Positions 38,901-44,419 of a stretch of 64,000 bases of DNA are shown here, piece by piece (position 1 is the first letter of the stretch; each line of letters starts with the position of its first letter). This DNA is from Sinonovacula constricta (lineage: Eukaryota > Mollusca > Bivalvia > Cardiida > Solecurtidae). Below the pieces are notes generated by a model. It saw only the letters and a program-made list of their open reading frames with translations. It had not been told where the DNA came from and made no database searches. A program made the position numbers and the translations under genes. Where the stretch lies: NCBI GenBank assembly GCA_007844125.1, contig CM017567.1, positions 40,328,690 through 40,392,689 on the forward strand, written 5' to 3'.

Positions 38901-41900
38901 TATTGTTATGATTTTCTTATAAATAATTATATGATTAGATATACGACTGACCGTAAACAAACGCGCTGAGGTAGCCGAATTACAACCGACCATTTCACTG
39001 AATCTACAAATAGATGGTTGTATCTCTAATATGGTTTACGAGGTTATTATCCGAAGGTTACGGAAATGGCCGAGTTCTTACGATTGCTCCAAAATATTCG
39101 TCCGCTCGTAGAATTCAAAATATCGAAACCTACCTAAGTGGCATGCTGATTGAAGCTGTAACCATTATGATTACCGTAAACCAGTTTCTACTTGACATAA
39201 TACGGTTGTCGTTATTGCTATTTTTGTCATTGTAATATTTGAAAAATTAAAAGCAGTCTTATTGCTCATTGCATATATAATATAATTGCACGTAATCATC
39301 ATTATTGTTAAATAGAAAAATTCACTTCTGATTGTCGTAAACAACAAGTAATGTGACATATGATAGTTGACTTTCTTTATACATTCCTAAGTGATGTAAA
39401 ATGTGTAAGCGCATGTTTTTTAACACAGTGTAGCACACAGTTCAACATCAATGACAATATCATGACACATATGTACACAGTATTACACAGCATTTCTCGT
39501 CTCATCTGACATAAACTTAGTGATGGAAGTCTGGCTAATGTTGCACAGTGACCATGACTGGAATTTTATTAAGTCATTTGCCACAATAGACGCATTGGTC
39601 TGCTGAAAGGCCTGGAAGACAGAAACTGAGAATGTTCGTCGAATAAACAGGACTTGTCTCCTTACTTGGTTTACTCAATACCAGACAGAGACAAACGTGC
39701 TTATTGTTTGTCGCTATCATGATCGCCGTGCAAATTAGCGAAGTTGATATCGGCAAGCACTGAGAGTCATGAATAAATAGTCTCCCCTGAATAACCTCTA
39801 AATGCAAGTTTGTCCTTTCATTTGTTTTACTCGGTTTTTAGCTTGTGCTTTTTTTTTAGTTTGTGTTGACTCTTTTGCCTTCTTGTGGTACCCAGGTTAA
39901 CCATCATCAACGAACACTTCAATTTGGTAGGAACTTTCACTGTAATTTCAATATCTAAAAAAGAGCAGGCGATAAAAATATATAACAAAGTCCTATGAGC
40001 ATTGCAAAGGGTTCCGTGCGACCCAATTAATTCAAGAGACAATCATCCGATCGAGCGTTGTACTACGAGGTGTCGCGATACGAAGTATCGTAACATTGTC
40101 TATGTATGATATATAGAACAAGAAAAGCATTGACGTAAAGCATCAAATGGCGTCCAATATATGTTTTAAAATATAATAAGTTATCTGACGAACGACAACA
40201 TTGGACATCCGATGAGTACTTAGACTTAAATTGAGCTGAAAAAATGATCGAACAATTGGCCCTCACATTGATATTACATATTATGCCCCATTTGTATTGC
40301 AATTGTATTTCATTGTATAAATGTATCAAACAATTCATTTAATAACGAAATTCATCTTTTAAGAAACTCAAACTGAACGAATAACAATATTAAAATCCTC
40401 GTACAGCACAACACAACATGTGCCAAAAAATGTTTAACCCACGTGGTTATAACGCGGTACGTTATATAAGTGGTAAGAAATTGAAGTGGTACTAACCTGT
40501 AAACTCCTTATAATCACTCGCAACACCTCGACAATTTCCATGAAATAGACTTGTCAAGATACCACCGAGGAGTTACGAATGATGTGATAACTACAACAAC
40601 AGCCCATTGCCAAATTTCTAACGCATTCCAGAAAGGGATTCGCGCGTTTGAACAGCGCGGACTACAAATACTGACGGGACCAACGAATGTATTCGTAGTA
40701 GGCCGTACATTCGTTCGATTGCGATTCGCAGTATCTGATTAGACCGTATTATAATCTCGTTTAAATCTCGTTTTGTCAAACCCTTTGTCATTTTCTCATC
40801 AGACTGAGGTGAAAAGTGTAATCGACATCAAGCGTTTCGTAATCTGAATCAGCTGAATATGCTCTAGCAATATGTATAGACACCTTTTGCATTTAGAAGC
40901 AAGAAGATTTCTTATGATAAGTTTGTGTTATTAACAAACAAAATTTAACAGGAATTGGGTAAAATAGCTGACCTTGGTCCTTAACATCCGTCAGGCCCAT
41001 ACATCTTACTGCTTCCTGGATGCGAAGTTCCCTCTCCGACCTTGACATCTGGTCCTGGGCACGTAACATCTCTGCGTACTTGATAATTTATCAGAACAAA
41101 AAGCTTGATGTAGTAAGCAATTTAGAGCAGATGATTTGCATAAAATAATTGAAACAAAAATCAGAAAAAAATAATAGAAAAAATGTCGTTTGACGTCTTG
41201 TAAGCGTCATCAAAAAAGGAAGGTACTGTGTTCATATCAGTAATAAATGAGTTAAGTATTTTTTTCTGACTGACTGAGAAATAGTTCGTAAATCTTGATG
41301 TTTTCCATGTATATTTGAGAATTTTCAAGTTACATTTTATAAAACCATTTAGTGATCATATAAACGTAAAGAAATTCCAATATTTAGGTAATATAAATAA
41401 CTAAGATTCCTTATGGTCTTTACTACGTACAATACAATACAGCATTGAACAAACTTTATTAGGTCAGAATGCTAATAACAAAATATGAGCATGTATCCAA
41501 AATTATCAGCACAAACGATCGTTATATATCGCAGGACCAGAGAAATATAGATAAACATCAATGGAATGAAATTTGTTGAATTTTAACTGTTAATAAGAAT
41601 GACAATAAAATCATAAAATGCTGTACGGTGTGGCATATCTACCATAACGTAGCAACCCGTACTTTAAAGTAATTCAACGCTTATTTCTGTTCAAAATATA
41701 AAATCGTTTGAATGAGAAATATGCTAAACAAAAGTTCTGTTTTGAAAAGCACATTTAATTGATCATTCAAAAATGAAGGTCTAAATGCATATAATACATA
41801 TATTCAATGGTTAGTCGTCCGGGTTTTCTTTTATATGTTTATATTTATTTGGGTTTATCGTCCCACCAACAGTATTTCTGATATATGGAGACGGTATTCA

Positions 41901-44419
41901 CTTGAAGCAGATATATTGCTGCCTTCACTGTGTATAGCATGCCGTGAACACCTGGCATGATACCACACCCAGTCACGATACCCTGACACCGGGCCAACCA
42001 GTCGTGGAACTACCCTTATATTTGCTTGAGCATTAGCAAGCGAGCTATGCCACTACCATTTTTAGCTCGGGATCGGACCCGGGTCCTCCCTTACATATTT
42101 TGTTTTTGAAATTGTATATAATAACCACTTTTATAGATGATTTTTGACACCTTCACATTTTTGACAAGGATCAATAAATCCCAAGCTTAATACTTATTAC
42201 TGCACAGTATTTTATATTCAAGAAGGGATATGATTTGTAGGATTATGAGCAATGAGGTTTAATACATACTTTAAAAGAAGCTGATATCATTTATAAATTT
42301 CACTCCAATTTTCAAAGTGCATAAATGACAAAGATAAAGTGAAAACCTAATACAGTTAAACTTCGTTATCTCAACCTCGCCGGGACCTGGCAAAATACTT
42401 TGACTTAAAAGAACTTTGAGATATCAAATTTTATGCTAGTTTGTGTCTGATAAGTGAACTTCAACATTTTTTACTTGTATCTTTTTTTGTATATTCCTTA
42501 TATGTCTAATTGTATGCATTTCCTATGTGTTTAATTGTATGTATTTTACCTAATCATTTATATTCAATTAAGAAGAAAAGAAATGTTTTAATGTACAAAT
42601 CTGAAAGATCGTAATTCATTCTAACTTACATATAGGGTTTCACTAATCGTCAAGTTTGGAAGAAAGTAGTCGTTTGACGCCACAAGAGACACGTGACGGG
42701 ACAGACTGGTCTGGTTAACGCTGCAACCATTGAATAAGATTTCACCGTGAGTCGCCGTAAGTTGTCCGGAGAGTGCCGACAGCAACGAAGTCGTGTCGGA
42801 ATCTACAGAAAAGATGCGAAAATATTCATGTTAGAACCGTTAACGTGTTGATGTTATTTAGTGTTTTTTTTTTTTTTTGCTATATCGCACCGACACAGTT
42901 ATGGTCATTTTGTCGGACGTCCAGCTAATTATCGGTGGAGGAAGACCGCATGCATATATCTGGGTAGAATTCCTGGTACAACGCAGAATAGCTGGAAAAC
43001 CTCCCCACACGAAAGTTCTCGCCCAGACCGGGACTCGAACCCACGCGGTGAGGGGCTGAGTTACAAGTTAGAGACTCTAAGCGTTCTACCATAGGCACCC
43101 AAAAGATGCTATTTAGCAGCAGCAACAACAAAAACTATTTAAGGATTGAAGTTGTTAATGTACAAAGAAAATGTTACTCAACGGCGTTTTATACCATCAT
43201 GAAACTCACACAAAAGAAGCTAATAATTTCAAACTTTTTTGTATGTGTGTAAGTGGTCCTAAGAATGAATAAACTGAATATATATATATAAGTTTGCGTA
43301 TTATACCGATTGTCGAGGTGAAAGAACTTCCTTAACAACATATAGGAACCGAAATGATGAAATGTTTTGTGCGTAGTAAATTTTAAATCACGGTGTTGTT
43401 ATGTTCAAAGGCGCAATAGAAAGTAAAAGCCAACCACAAGTTTCACAACAAAAAAGCAAAAAAAGTTTAATTAAACAATCACGTTACAAATTATTGCAAT
43501 ACATATATTTCACAAACAGAAAAATCAATCATATATCTTAAACAATATCAAAGCTGATAAGATTCCTAATAAAATTGTCCACTTATTTGATGAAAGGCAA
43601 AAATTCCTTTTAAAATCATCAATTTTGTTCGATGACGGTATTATCAATATATTTTTTGTAAAAATACACTCGTTGTTATCCAAAAATATATTCACACTGC
43701 TGCATTTATGTATTCACGGCCGGTCTTTTTAAAGTGGTAGCCGACTGTTTGTATACATGCATGTATAATATATATCTAACAACTGCTTTGGGGAATTTAT
43801 GGCATAATTTCAACAACATAAACTCGTACTTTAGTGTCAGTTCAGATGGTTTTGAACACTGCCAATATAATTAGTAAACATAGAAAAACAACACTAAAAT
43901 TTAATTCTTTTCAAATCTGTACATAAGCACCGCTAAATTGAATATCAGCTGACCGGTATTACCCGGATGACAATATAATGTGACGATATATCTCAAAAGT
44001 AAGTTGTCACGTGGTTTTCTTAATTTAAAATAGCTCTTTCAGCAGTCTACCTCTGCCCTGTCGGGGATAGTGTGCGTAATTACACTGGCAGGGAGCATGT
44101 GCGTAATTACACTGGCAGGGTGCGTAATTACACTGGCAGCGTGCGTAATTACGCTGGCAGGGTGCGTAATTACACTGGCTTTCTCGATCTGTCAATTGGA
44201 AATAAACTGGAAATAAACAACGAATGTGGACCGCATGCTTAAATTTAACCTAATTGAAAATATTACACATTTTTAAAAAAGGATATAAATAATTTATCAG
44301 AGCTTACCGCTAATCCCGACAACGACACAAACCTCTCCGCCGGAAACAATGCCAGAAACTCCCGACAGAAGTGTTATACCCTCCTTAACCACGGTTAAAT
44401 CATAGAAAGACAACTCCAT
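11920..44419 (-). CDS. ABCG-family half-transporter gene with degenerate ATPase motifs (11 exons, 3' incomplete)
   Basis: Eleven exons (44308-44419, 42630-42802, 40973-41078, 37118-37203, 35684-35845, 33160-33253, 31210-31279, 27027-27199, 21507-21660, 20270-20363, 11920-11977) join in phase to 427 codons. ABCG proteins are membrane half-transporters that dimerise and move sterols, pigments or other lipophiles; the domain order NBD then TMD seen here is diagnostic. The start ATG at 44419 has an in-frame stop 30 bp upstream. Aligned to the family, Walker A is GISDSDTT instead of GxxGxGKT. The Q-loop Gln is Ser (VASNDYFLPNLT). The signature is VGTSVIKR instead of SGGERRR. Walker B is VICLQDP instead of LLLDEP, and the H-loop His is Glu (LSCESPDS). 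ATP hydrolysis at this domain is therefore unlikely. It may pair with an active partner or act non-enzymatically (inference). No stop codon or frameshift occurs in any exon. Confidence 0.85.
11978..12350. other. A-rich intron sequence
   Basis: Start of the 8.3-kb intron 10 as seen from exon 11. A-rich, no other feature. Confidence 0.5.
12351..14312. repeat. 34-bp minisatellite, about 57 copies
   Basis: Unit accatgtataaatttacacc plus agttgttgaccacg, exact period 34 (catgta at 13201 and 13235). Three positions vary in concert along the array: gtata/gtcta, agttg/aggtg and cacg/ctcg/aacc, giving runs of like variants. It lies in intron 10 of the ABCG gene. Confidence 0.97.
14313..15242. other. 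Unannotated intron sequence
   Basis: No exon or known repeat apart from a short (GTT)n stretch at 14799-14823. Confidence 0.45.
15243..15425. repeat. C-rich CCACC/CCATC minisatellite
   Basis: Degenerate units of cctcccacccatccacc type with almost no G on the plus strand, giving strong strand asymmetry. Confidence 0.85.
15617..15925 (+). mobile_element. MITE family A, left part
   Basis: Begins aaaggtgttatcggacagtt and contains ctatccgagtcacgctac, aagaaaaccacgtgaccact and gatcatccgggtaacc. It is truncated at the following microsatellite. Confidence 0.87.
15926..16098. repeat. ATT/ATC microsatellite
   Basis: Blocks of (ATT)n and (ATC)n alternate up to the head of a SINE. Confidence 0.97.
16101..16346 (+). 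mobile_element. tRNA-derived SINE, family SB-related, microsatellite-tailed
   Basis: Has a B box GGTTCGAACCC at 16127-16137 followed by the SB-like word cataccaaagtctttaaa and the body words gcttccctcctaacgctcgg and ctgactcgtcggtgtcagta. The 3' end is aatcccaatcccaatccc, followed directly by (TCA)n. It differs from SB copies in its 3' half, so it is a related subfamily. Confidence 0.85.
16347..16708. repeat. TCA/TTA microsatellite
   Basis: Four alternating blocks of (ATC)n and (ATT)n, each of 20-90 bp. Confidence 0.97.
16709..17513. other. Unannotated intron sequence with one B-box-like relic
   Basis: Near 16808-16822 the word gggtttgaatcccgg looks like a tRNA/SINE B box but no A box or tail remains. 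The rest is AT-rich with nothing recognised. Confidence 0.4.
17514..17990 (+). mobile_element. MITE family A, complete, plus orientation
   Basis: Left end cttaaaggtaatatccgaag, right end gtgtccgataccacctttaa, with the usual interior (gcaaaatgctg, gagacacgctacacagttag, gtgacgtcgatgtctattta). Both ends carry TTAA, which may be the target duplication. Confidence 0.92.
17988..18432 (-). mobile_element. MITE family A, reverse, cut by an LTR insertion
   Basis: Abuts the preceding copy tail to tail, forming a palindromic junction (accacctttaaaagtggtat). It runs through gtggctcgaataggagatat to gaacagcattttgcaggacc and stops exactly where the LTR begins; the rest of the left end is missing. Confidence 0.9.
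18433..19060 (+). mobile_element. 5' LTR of a Gypsy-like retrotransposon
   Basis: The 628-bp segment begins TGTTACG and ends CGTAACA, perfect 7-bp short inverted repeats of the TG...CA type. It is followed 5 bp later by a primer-binding site. A poly-A signal (aaataaaac) lies near 18942-18950. No second LTR occurs in the window. Confidence 0.85.
19066..19083 (+). promoter_or_regulatory. Primer-binding site for tRNA-Pro
   Basis: TGGGGGCTCGTCCGGGAT is an 18-nt perfect complement to the 3' end of tRNA-Pro, the primer used by many vertebrate gammaretroviruses and some Gypsy-type elements. Confidence 0.93.
19150..19707 (+). pseudogene. Broken gag of the LTR retrotransposon
   Basis: Segments in several frames follow the order of Gypsy-like gag proteins known from molluscs. 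An N-terminal helical segment includes SDLLDIAAHFNVHGNKAFT. A charged coiled coil contains EQEIEREREERERD. The start of the capsid-like region includes VPPFQEKDIDKSFLHFEK. In-frame stops and frame changes separate these parts. The sequence ends at 19709, where another element begins, so protease and polymerase are absent. Confidence 0.75.
19713..20251. mobile_element. MITE family F with internal TTTTGTCC minisatellite
   Basis: Inverted ends GG(tcg)ACAAAACATCCCCG and CGGGGATGTTTTGTCC are flanked by TA on both sides. The right half is a degenerate tandem repeat of ~18 bp (gtgttttgtccgggg type, 20040-20250). The left half has repeated attttgtccgcctyggaaaa words. It truncates the gag on its left and ends 18 bp from the donor of ABCG exon 10 on its right. 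A worn relative lies at 24905-25080. Confidence 0.8.
20270..20363 (-). CDS. ABCG-like gene, exon 10 (first transmembrane helix)
   Basis: 94 nt with acceptor tttctgtttccag and donor gtgggt. It completes a Ser codon (AG|C) and encodes LVQNVYITAICALVWWQ, then AEEAVKDRLGL. This matches the ABCG first membrane helix and the conserved (A/V)xxRLG/RVG motif preceding helix 2. A second possible donor (gtatcc, 4 bp further) would leave the frame in phase 1 and not fit exon 11, so the phase-0 donor was chosen. Confidence 0.85.
20364..20898. other. Intron 9 sequence
   Basis: A (TG)n-like stretch occurs at 20455-20505 and 20675-20700. Nothing else recognised. Confidence 0.45.
20899..21278. mobile_element. 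MITE family B, copy 2
   Basis: 380 bp from CAATCGGAACTCCTCGG to CCGAGGTGTTCCGATTG. Contains the same internal ATG segment (minus-strand-style promoter with ccggaagtcggaagaag, then atgccatcgtttgacagctg read on plus). No clear target duplication remains. Confidence 0.9.
21507..21660 (-). CDS. ABCG-like gene, exon 9 (linker and pre-helix 1 segment)
   Basis: 154 nt with acceptor aaaattcttcag and donor gtatat. It enters in phase 1, leaves in phase 2 and encodes 50 whole codons ending SWRSCGNQVRLLTARNFR then NTRRRILSLM. This fits the ABCG consensus just before helix 1 (W-Q---L--RN-----R), where an amphipathic coupling helix contacts the nucleotide-binding domain. Both neighbouring phases match. 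Confidence 0.88.
21661..22349. other. Intron 8 sequence
   Basis: AT-rich (TA-rich run at 21796-21871). A 20-bp direct duplication (catgatgaatgggataaaa) lies near 22216-22256. No other feature. Confidence 0.45.
22350..22857 (-). mobile_element. MITE family A, complete, reverse
   Basis: From aataaggtatctattagttt to aactgtcggataccgccttt with the full interior, including ggccacgtggttttctaagg and gcagcgtggctcggatagga. Confidence 0.92.
22858..23536. other. Intron 8 sequence
   Basis: AT-rich. Short open frames are present but without family resemblance. Confidence 0.4.
23537..23703. repeat. 55-bp tandem repeat, 3 copies
   Basis: Unit aaatcttaagtgtgtaaaca plus aaacaacagacacacaatac and gtttgatcttcttat, at 23537, 23592 and 23647. 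The copies are nearly identical, so the triplication is recent. Confidence 0.93.
23796..24168. mobile_element. MITE family B, copy 3, perfect 9-bp target duplication
   Basis: 373 bp from CAATCGGAACTTCTCGG to CCGAGATGTTCCCATTG, flanked by AGTATTAAG at 23787-23795 and 24169-24177. This defines the element ends and the 9-bp duplication. Confidence 0.95.
24409..24877 (-). mobile_element. MITE family A, complete, reverse
   Basis: Begins aaggtggtatcctagcctat and ends ccaaactgttggataccacc. The interior is more diverged than in other copies. Confidence 0.88.
24905..25080. mobile_element. Degraded MITE family F relative
   Basis: Repeated words tctgtccgccttgaaa, tctgtccgccttggaaaa and gggattttgtcatacac match the left half of the element at 19713-20251. 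Confidence 0.55.
25081..25783. other. Intron 8 sequence
   Basis: A 150-bp stretch at 25225-25380 is less AT-rich and open on the plus strand, but it has no recognisable domain or splice context. Confidence 0.35.
25784..26110. mobile_element. hAT-like MITE family D, copy 1
   Basis: Left end gggcgcgtagctgcctgtac, right end gcctagctacgcccctg, giving inverted CAGGSGCGTAGCT ends. Next to the left end is the 40-bp block shared with 33353-33400, with the inverted words TGTACGCAG and CTGCGTACA. Confidence 0.75.
26111..27026. other. Intron 8 sequence
   Basis: No exon or repeat recognised. A 65-codon open frame on the minus strand (26619-26816) has no splice context. Confidence 0.4.
27027..27199 (-). 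CDS. ABCG-like gene, exon 8 (NBD-TMD linker)
   Basis: 173 nt with acceptor tttattattctag and donor gtatgt. It enters in phase 2, leaves in phase 1 and encodes 57 whole codons. The sequence is polar and rich in Ser, Asn and Gly (SGNFKNTSNRLNDFESGLNG and so on), as expected of the poorly conserved linker between the two ABCG domains. Its assignment rests on phase continuity with exons 7 and 9 rather than on motif similarity. Confidence 0.72.
27200..28379. other. Intron 7 sequence
   Basis: Contains (CAA)n at 27437-27461 and a MITE-A-like end fragment (actgccggatatcatc) near 27626. Otherwise nothing recognised. Confidence 0.4.
28380..28500 (+). promoter_or_regulatory. Promoter-like patch with CRE and E-boxes
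   Basis: Contains TTACGTCAC (28394-28402), ATCACGTGACG (28437-28447) and ATCACGTGAAG (28455-28465), then aaacATGGCGGCC (28467-28479), a start-codon/YY1-like motif seen at many housekeeping genes. The frame from this ATG closes after nine codons (MAASINFKI). It could be an orphan promoter, a captured gene start or an antisense promoter in intron 7. Confidence 0.35.
28795..29097. repeat. Dispersed repeat family C, copy 1
   Basis: Shares atgaatagtctcccctgg, ttcgttttactcggttttt, caggttaaccatcatcaac and agaggcgataaa with 39763-40000. It has an extra ~90 bp (28968-29035) absent from the other copy. Confidence 0.85.
29098..29662. other. Intron 7 sequence
   Basis: AT-rich. Nothing recognised. Confidence 0.4.
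29663..29815 (+). mobile_element. SINE family SA, degraded short copy
   Basis: Head relic with tctcaccgcccggtttcatg (B-box region), the body words aggtcttccagccggtggtt and ctacctagac, and tail caacaaacaaacaaacag. Shorter and more diverged than the copy at 8211. Confidence 0.7.
29816..30224. other. Intron 7 sequence
   Basis: No exon or known repeat recognised. Confidence 0.4.
30225..30591. mobile_element. MITE family I with 17-bp perfect inverted ends
   Basis: ATCGTCGGACACCCACG (30225-30241) and CGTGGGTGTCCGACGAT (30575-30591) are perfect inverted repeats with further similarity inward (ttccgtt/aacgga). The interior contains three CCAAT-type words but no open frame of note. Confidence 0.75.
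30612..30872 (+). mobile_element. SINE family SB copy 2, 5'-truncated
   Basis: The SB body (ccgcgacataccaaagtcg, gtagttccacgactggttg, cacggcatgctatacac) ends in the tail aaacctaataaacaataaac. It is flanked by a perfect 14-bp duplication, acaatttgtcctgc (30598-30611, 30873-30886). The A-box head is missing, consistent with incomplete reverse transcription. Confidence 0.93.
30887..31209. other. Intron 7 sequence
   Basis: Nothing recognised. Confidence 0.4.
31210..31279 (-). CDS. ABCG-like gene, exon 7
   Basis: 70 nt with acceptor cttccggtttcag and donor gtaagg. It enters in phase 1 (T|TA, Leu), leaves in phase 2 and encodes TILSDGELAENADAFRRL then TQTR. In ABCG proteins this is the acidic/polar segment after the H-loop domain, shortly after the DxxxxxxxD region. 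Phase continuity with exons 6 and 8 is exact. Confidence 0.82.
31280..32532. other. Intron 6 sequence
   Basis: AT-rich, with a CA/CG/GCAC microsatellite at 31993-32034. No other feature. Confidence 0.5.
32533..32774. mobile_element. hAT-like MITE family E, copy 1
   Basis: Left end CAGGGATAGATCCGGG, right end TTGATCCGCCCCTG. The interior words gtagagttgtgaaaacacat and gttgactgcttaggtcgaag are shared with 56782-57040. Confidence 0.85.
32953..32989. repeat. Poly-C followed by (CA)n
   Basis: About 18 C residues run directly into about nine CA dinucleotides; the length may be unreliable in assembly. Confidence 0.95.
33160..33253 (-). CDS. ABCG-like gene, exon 6 (end of NBD)
   Basis: 94 nt with acceptor ctctgtctgcag and donor gtaagc, entering in phase 0 and leaving in phase 1. 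It encodes VVYRGCPSQMTSLLAGVGFE then LPQGFSAIDLL. This matches the conserved ABCG segment after the H-loop: (I/V)xYxGxPxxMxxxFxxxGxxxPxxxNPxDxxxDL. The usual Asn-Pro of the NPxD motif is replaced by Phe-Ser-Ala, but the Asp is kept. Confidence 0.9.
33353..33710. mobile_element. hAT-like MITE family D, copy 2
   Basis: CAGGCGCGTAGCTG at the left and CTAGCTACGCCCCTG at the right are imperfect inverted ends. The 5-bp direct repeat CTTAC flanks it (33348-33352, 33711-33715). The left block tgtacgcagaatacgcagct is shared with copy 1. Confidence 0.8.
33716..34830. other. Intron 5 sequence with a CRE palindrome and poly-A
   Basis: ATATGACGTCATAT at 34036-34049 is a perfect 14-bp palindrome around a consensus cAMP-response element, followed by gatgacgtt. 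A 24-nt poly-A lies at 34498-34522. No coding sequence recognised. Confidence 0.45.
34831..35201 (+). mobile_element. MITE family A, internally deleted
   Basis: Left end gttatatccgacagattggg, right end ccgccgggtaccacctttaa. The central E-box region is deleted. Confidence 0.87.
35229..35612 (+). mobile_element. MITE family A, right end missing
   Basis: Begins aacgtggtatcggacagtgt and continues through gagactcgctgcaaaataag, aagaaaaccacgtgaccaat and tttgacgtcgatttcgattt to the region of gtcttcatagactaagat. Confidence 0.88.
35684..35845 (-). CDS. ABCG-like gene, exon 5 (D-loop and H-loop region)
   Basis: 162 nt, phase 0 to phase 0, acceptor gatatgcaccag, donor gtaact. It encodes DPLKNMARLDRHLLMEKLCH, then VAKVTGKGVVLSCESPDSC, then ILQDCSTILCLYKGQ. 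The pattern LD----L---L---A--G--VVLS---P-S-I-----IL-L--GQ is that of the ABCG D-loop to post-H-loop segment. The D-loop SGLD has become ARLD, and the H-loop His-Gln-Pro has become Glu-Ser-Pro. Another frame is also open, but only this one joins exons 4 and 6 in phase and shows the family pattern. Confidence 0.88.
36240..36930. repeat. Fold-back repeat family H, tandem pair
   Basis: Two units (36270-36590 and 36600-36930) each run from cttacctcNttNtgggNagg and tatttggtatatagttactg to caagggagataacta and tttcgaaaat. The start and end are mutually inverted (ttacctcc...ggtattt and aaatac...gggagataa). Related copies occur at 58600-58830 and 62370-63110. Lies in intron 4. Confidence 0.75.
37118..37203 (-). 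CDS. ABCG-like gene, exon 4 (signature and Walker B region)
   Basis: 86 nt, acceptor tattcatttaag, donor gtaagt, phase 1 to phase 0. It encodes (A)VQFVGTSVIKRLNIACEM then FTGTDVICLQ. It aligns with the ABCG signature-helix-Walker B segment (VSGGERRRLSIAxELLxxPxVLLLDEP). The helix residues KRLNIACE are kept, but the signature SGGE is lost, the Walker B Asp is Gln and, after joining exon 5, the catalytic Glu is Asp. A competing acceptor 9 bp further in would break the frame. Confidence 0.82.
37204..39762. other. Intron 3 sequence
   Basis: AT-rich, with a (TA)n run at 38287-38306. Two patches of higher GC (38625-38850 and 38940-39130) contain palindromic-looking words such as ctcggcgattttttcgg and may be an unrecognised element. 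No exon seen. Confidence 0.4.
39763..40000. repeat. Dispersed repeat family C, copy 2
   Basis: Matches 28795-29097 (atgaataaatagtctcccct, tttgttttactcggttttta, aggttaaccatcatcaacga, gcaggcgataaa) but lacks its internal ~90 bp. Confidence 0.85.
40001..40972. other. Intron 3 sequence with a GC-richer patch
   Basis: 40430-40760 is richer in GC and CG than its surroundings, with cctcgacaatttccatgaaa and accaccgaggagttacg words that faintly recall MITE B ends. No gene recognised. Confidence 0.4.
40973..41078 (-). CDS. ABCG-like gene, exon 3 (helical domain of NBD)
   Basis: 106 nt, acceptor aaattatcaag, donor gtcagc, phase 0 to phase 1. It encodes YAEMLRAQDQMSRSERELR then IQEAVRCMGLTDVKDQ. Together with the end of exon 2 (TISETLY) it gives the ABCG hallmark TxxETLxYxAxLR----(S/T)xxE----V-----LGL--V-D between Q-loop and signature. 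Confidence 0.93.
41079..41842. other. Intron 2 sequence
   Basis: AT-rich. Nothing recognised. Confidence 0.4.
41843..42093 (-). mobile_element. SINE family SB copy 3, reverse
   Basis: Reverse complement of the SB body and tail (tttgggtttatcgtcccacc, gcatgccgtgaacacctggc, accagtcgtggaactaccct), ending at the tRNA-like head cgggatcggacccgggtcc. Confidence 0.92.
42351..42430. mobile_element. Solo pogo-like terminal repeat
   Basis: acagttaaacttcgttatct followed by caacctcgccgggacc resembles the CAGT...CTCGTTATCTCGA end at 6455-7321, but no matching second end is found before exon 2. Confidence 0.5.
42630..42802 (-). CDS. ABCG-like gene, exon 2 (Walker A end to Q-loop)
   Basis: 173 nt, acceptor cttttctgtag, donor gtaagt, phase 1 to phase 0. 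It encodes (D)SDTTSLLSALSGQLTATH, then GEILFNGCSVNQTSLSRHVS, then LVASNDYFLPNLTISETLY. Landmarks are LLxALSG after Walker A, GEIxxNG, and the Q-loop stretch with D-xLPxLTxxETL. The Walker A glycine and lysine are Asp and Thr, and the Q-loop Gln is Ser. Confidence 0.93.
42864..43100 (-). mobile_element. SINE family SA copy 2, reverse
   Basis: Poly-T at 42864-42878 (the tail), the body in reverse (tccagctaattatcggtgga, acctccccacacgaaagttc) and a B box (gggactcgaacccacg) near the right end. Flanked by a 12-bp duplication gatgYtatttag (42850-42861, 43105-43116). Confidence 0.93.
43117..43730. other. Intron 1 sequence
   Basis: AT-rich. Nothing recognised. Confidence 0.4.
43731..44046 (-). mobile_element. 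MITE family A, reverse, left end missing
   Basis: Begins aaagtggtagccgactgttt and runs through gctttggggaatttatggca, tacccggatgacaatataat and gttgtcacgtggttttctta. Confidence 0.88.
44072..44182. repeat. 21-bp tandem repeat carrying TAATTA sites, 5 copies
   Basis: Unit gtgcgtaattacactggcag with period 21 (44099, 44120, 44141, 44162; the first copy at 44072 is offset). Each unit holds the palindrome GTAATTAC, a homeodomain-type core. It lies in intron 1, 130-235 bp from exon 1. Confidence 0.88.
44308..44419 (-). CDS. ABCG-like gene, exon 1 with start codon
   Basis: 112 nt from ATG (44417-44419) to donor gtaagc. It encodes MELSFYDLTVVKEGITLLSG then VSGIVSGGEVCVVVGIS. This fits the ABCG beginning: L-F-DLTV----LL--VSG-V--GE---V-G-S, where the final G-x-x-(G) starts Walker A. 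The N terminus is short compared with most ABCG proteins, which have 40-90 residues before this point. An in-frame TGA 30 bp upstream supports the start unless an upstream exon is spliced in between. Confidence 0.87.
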
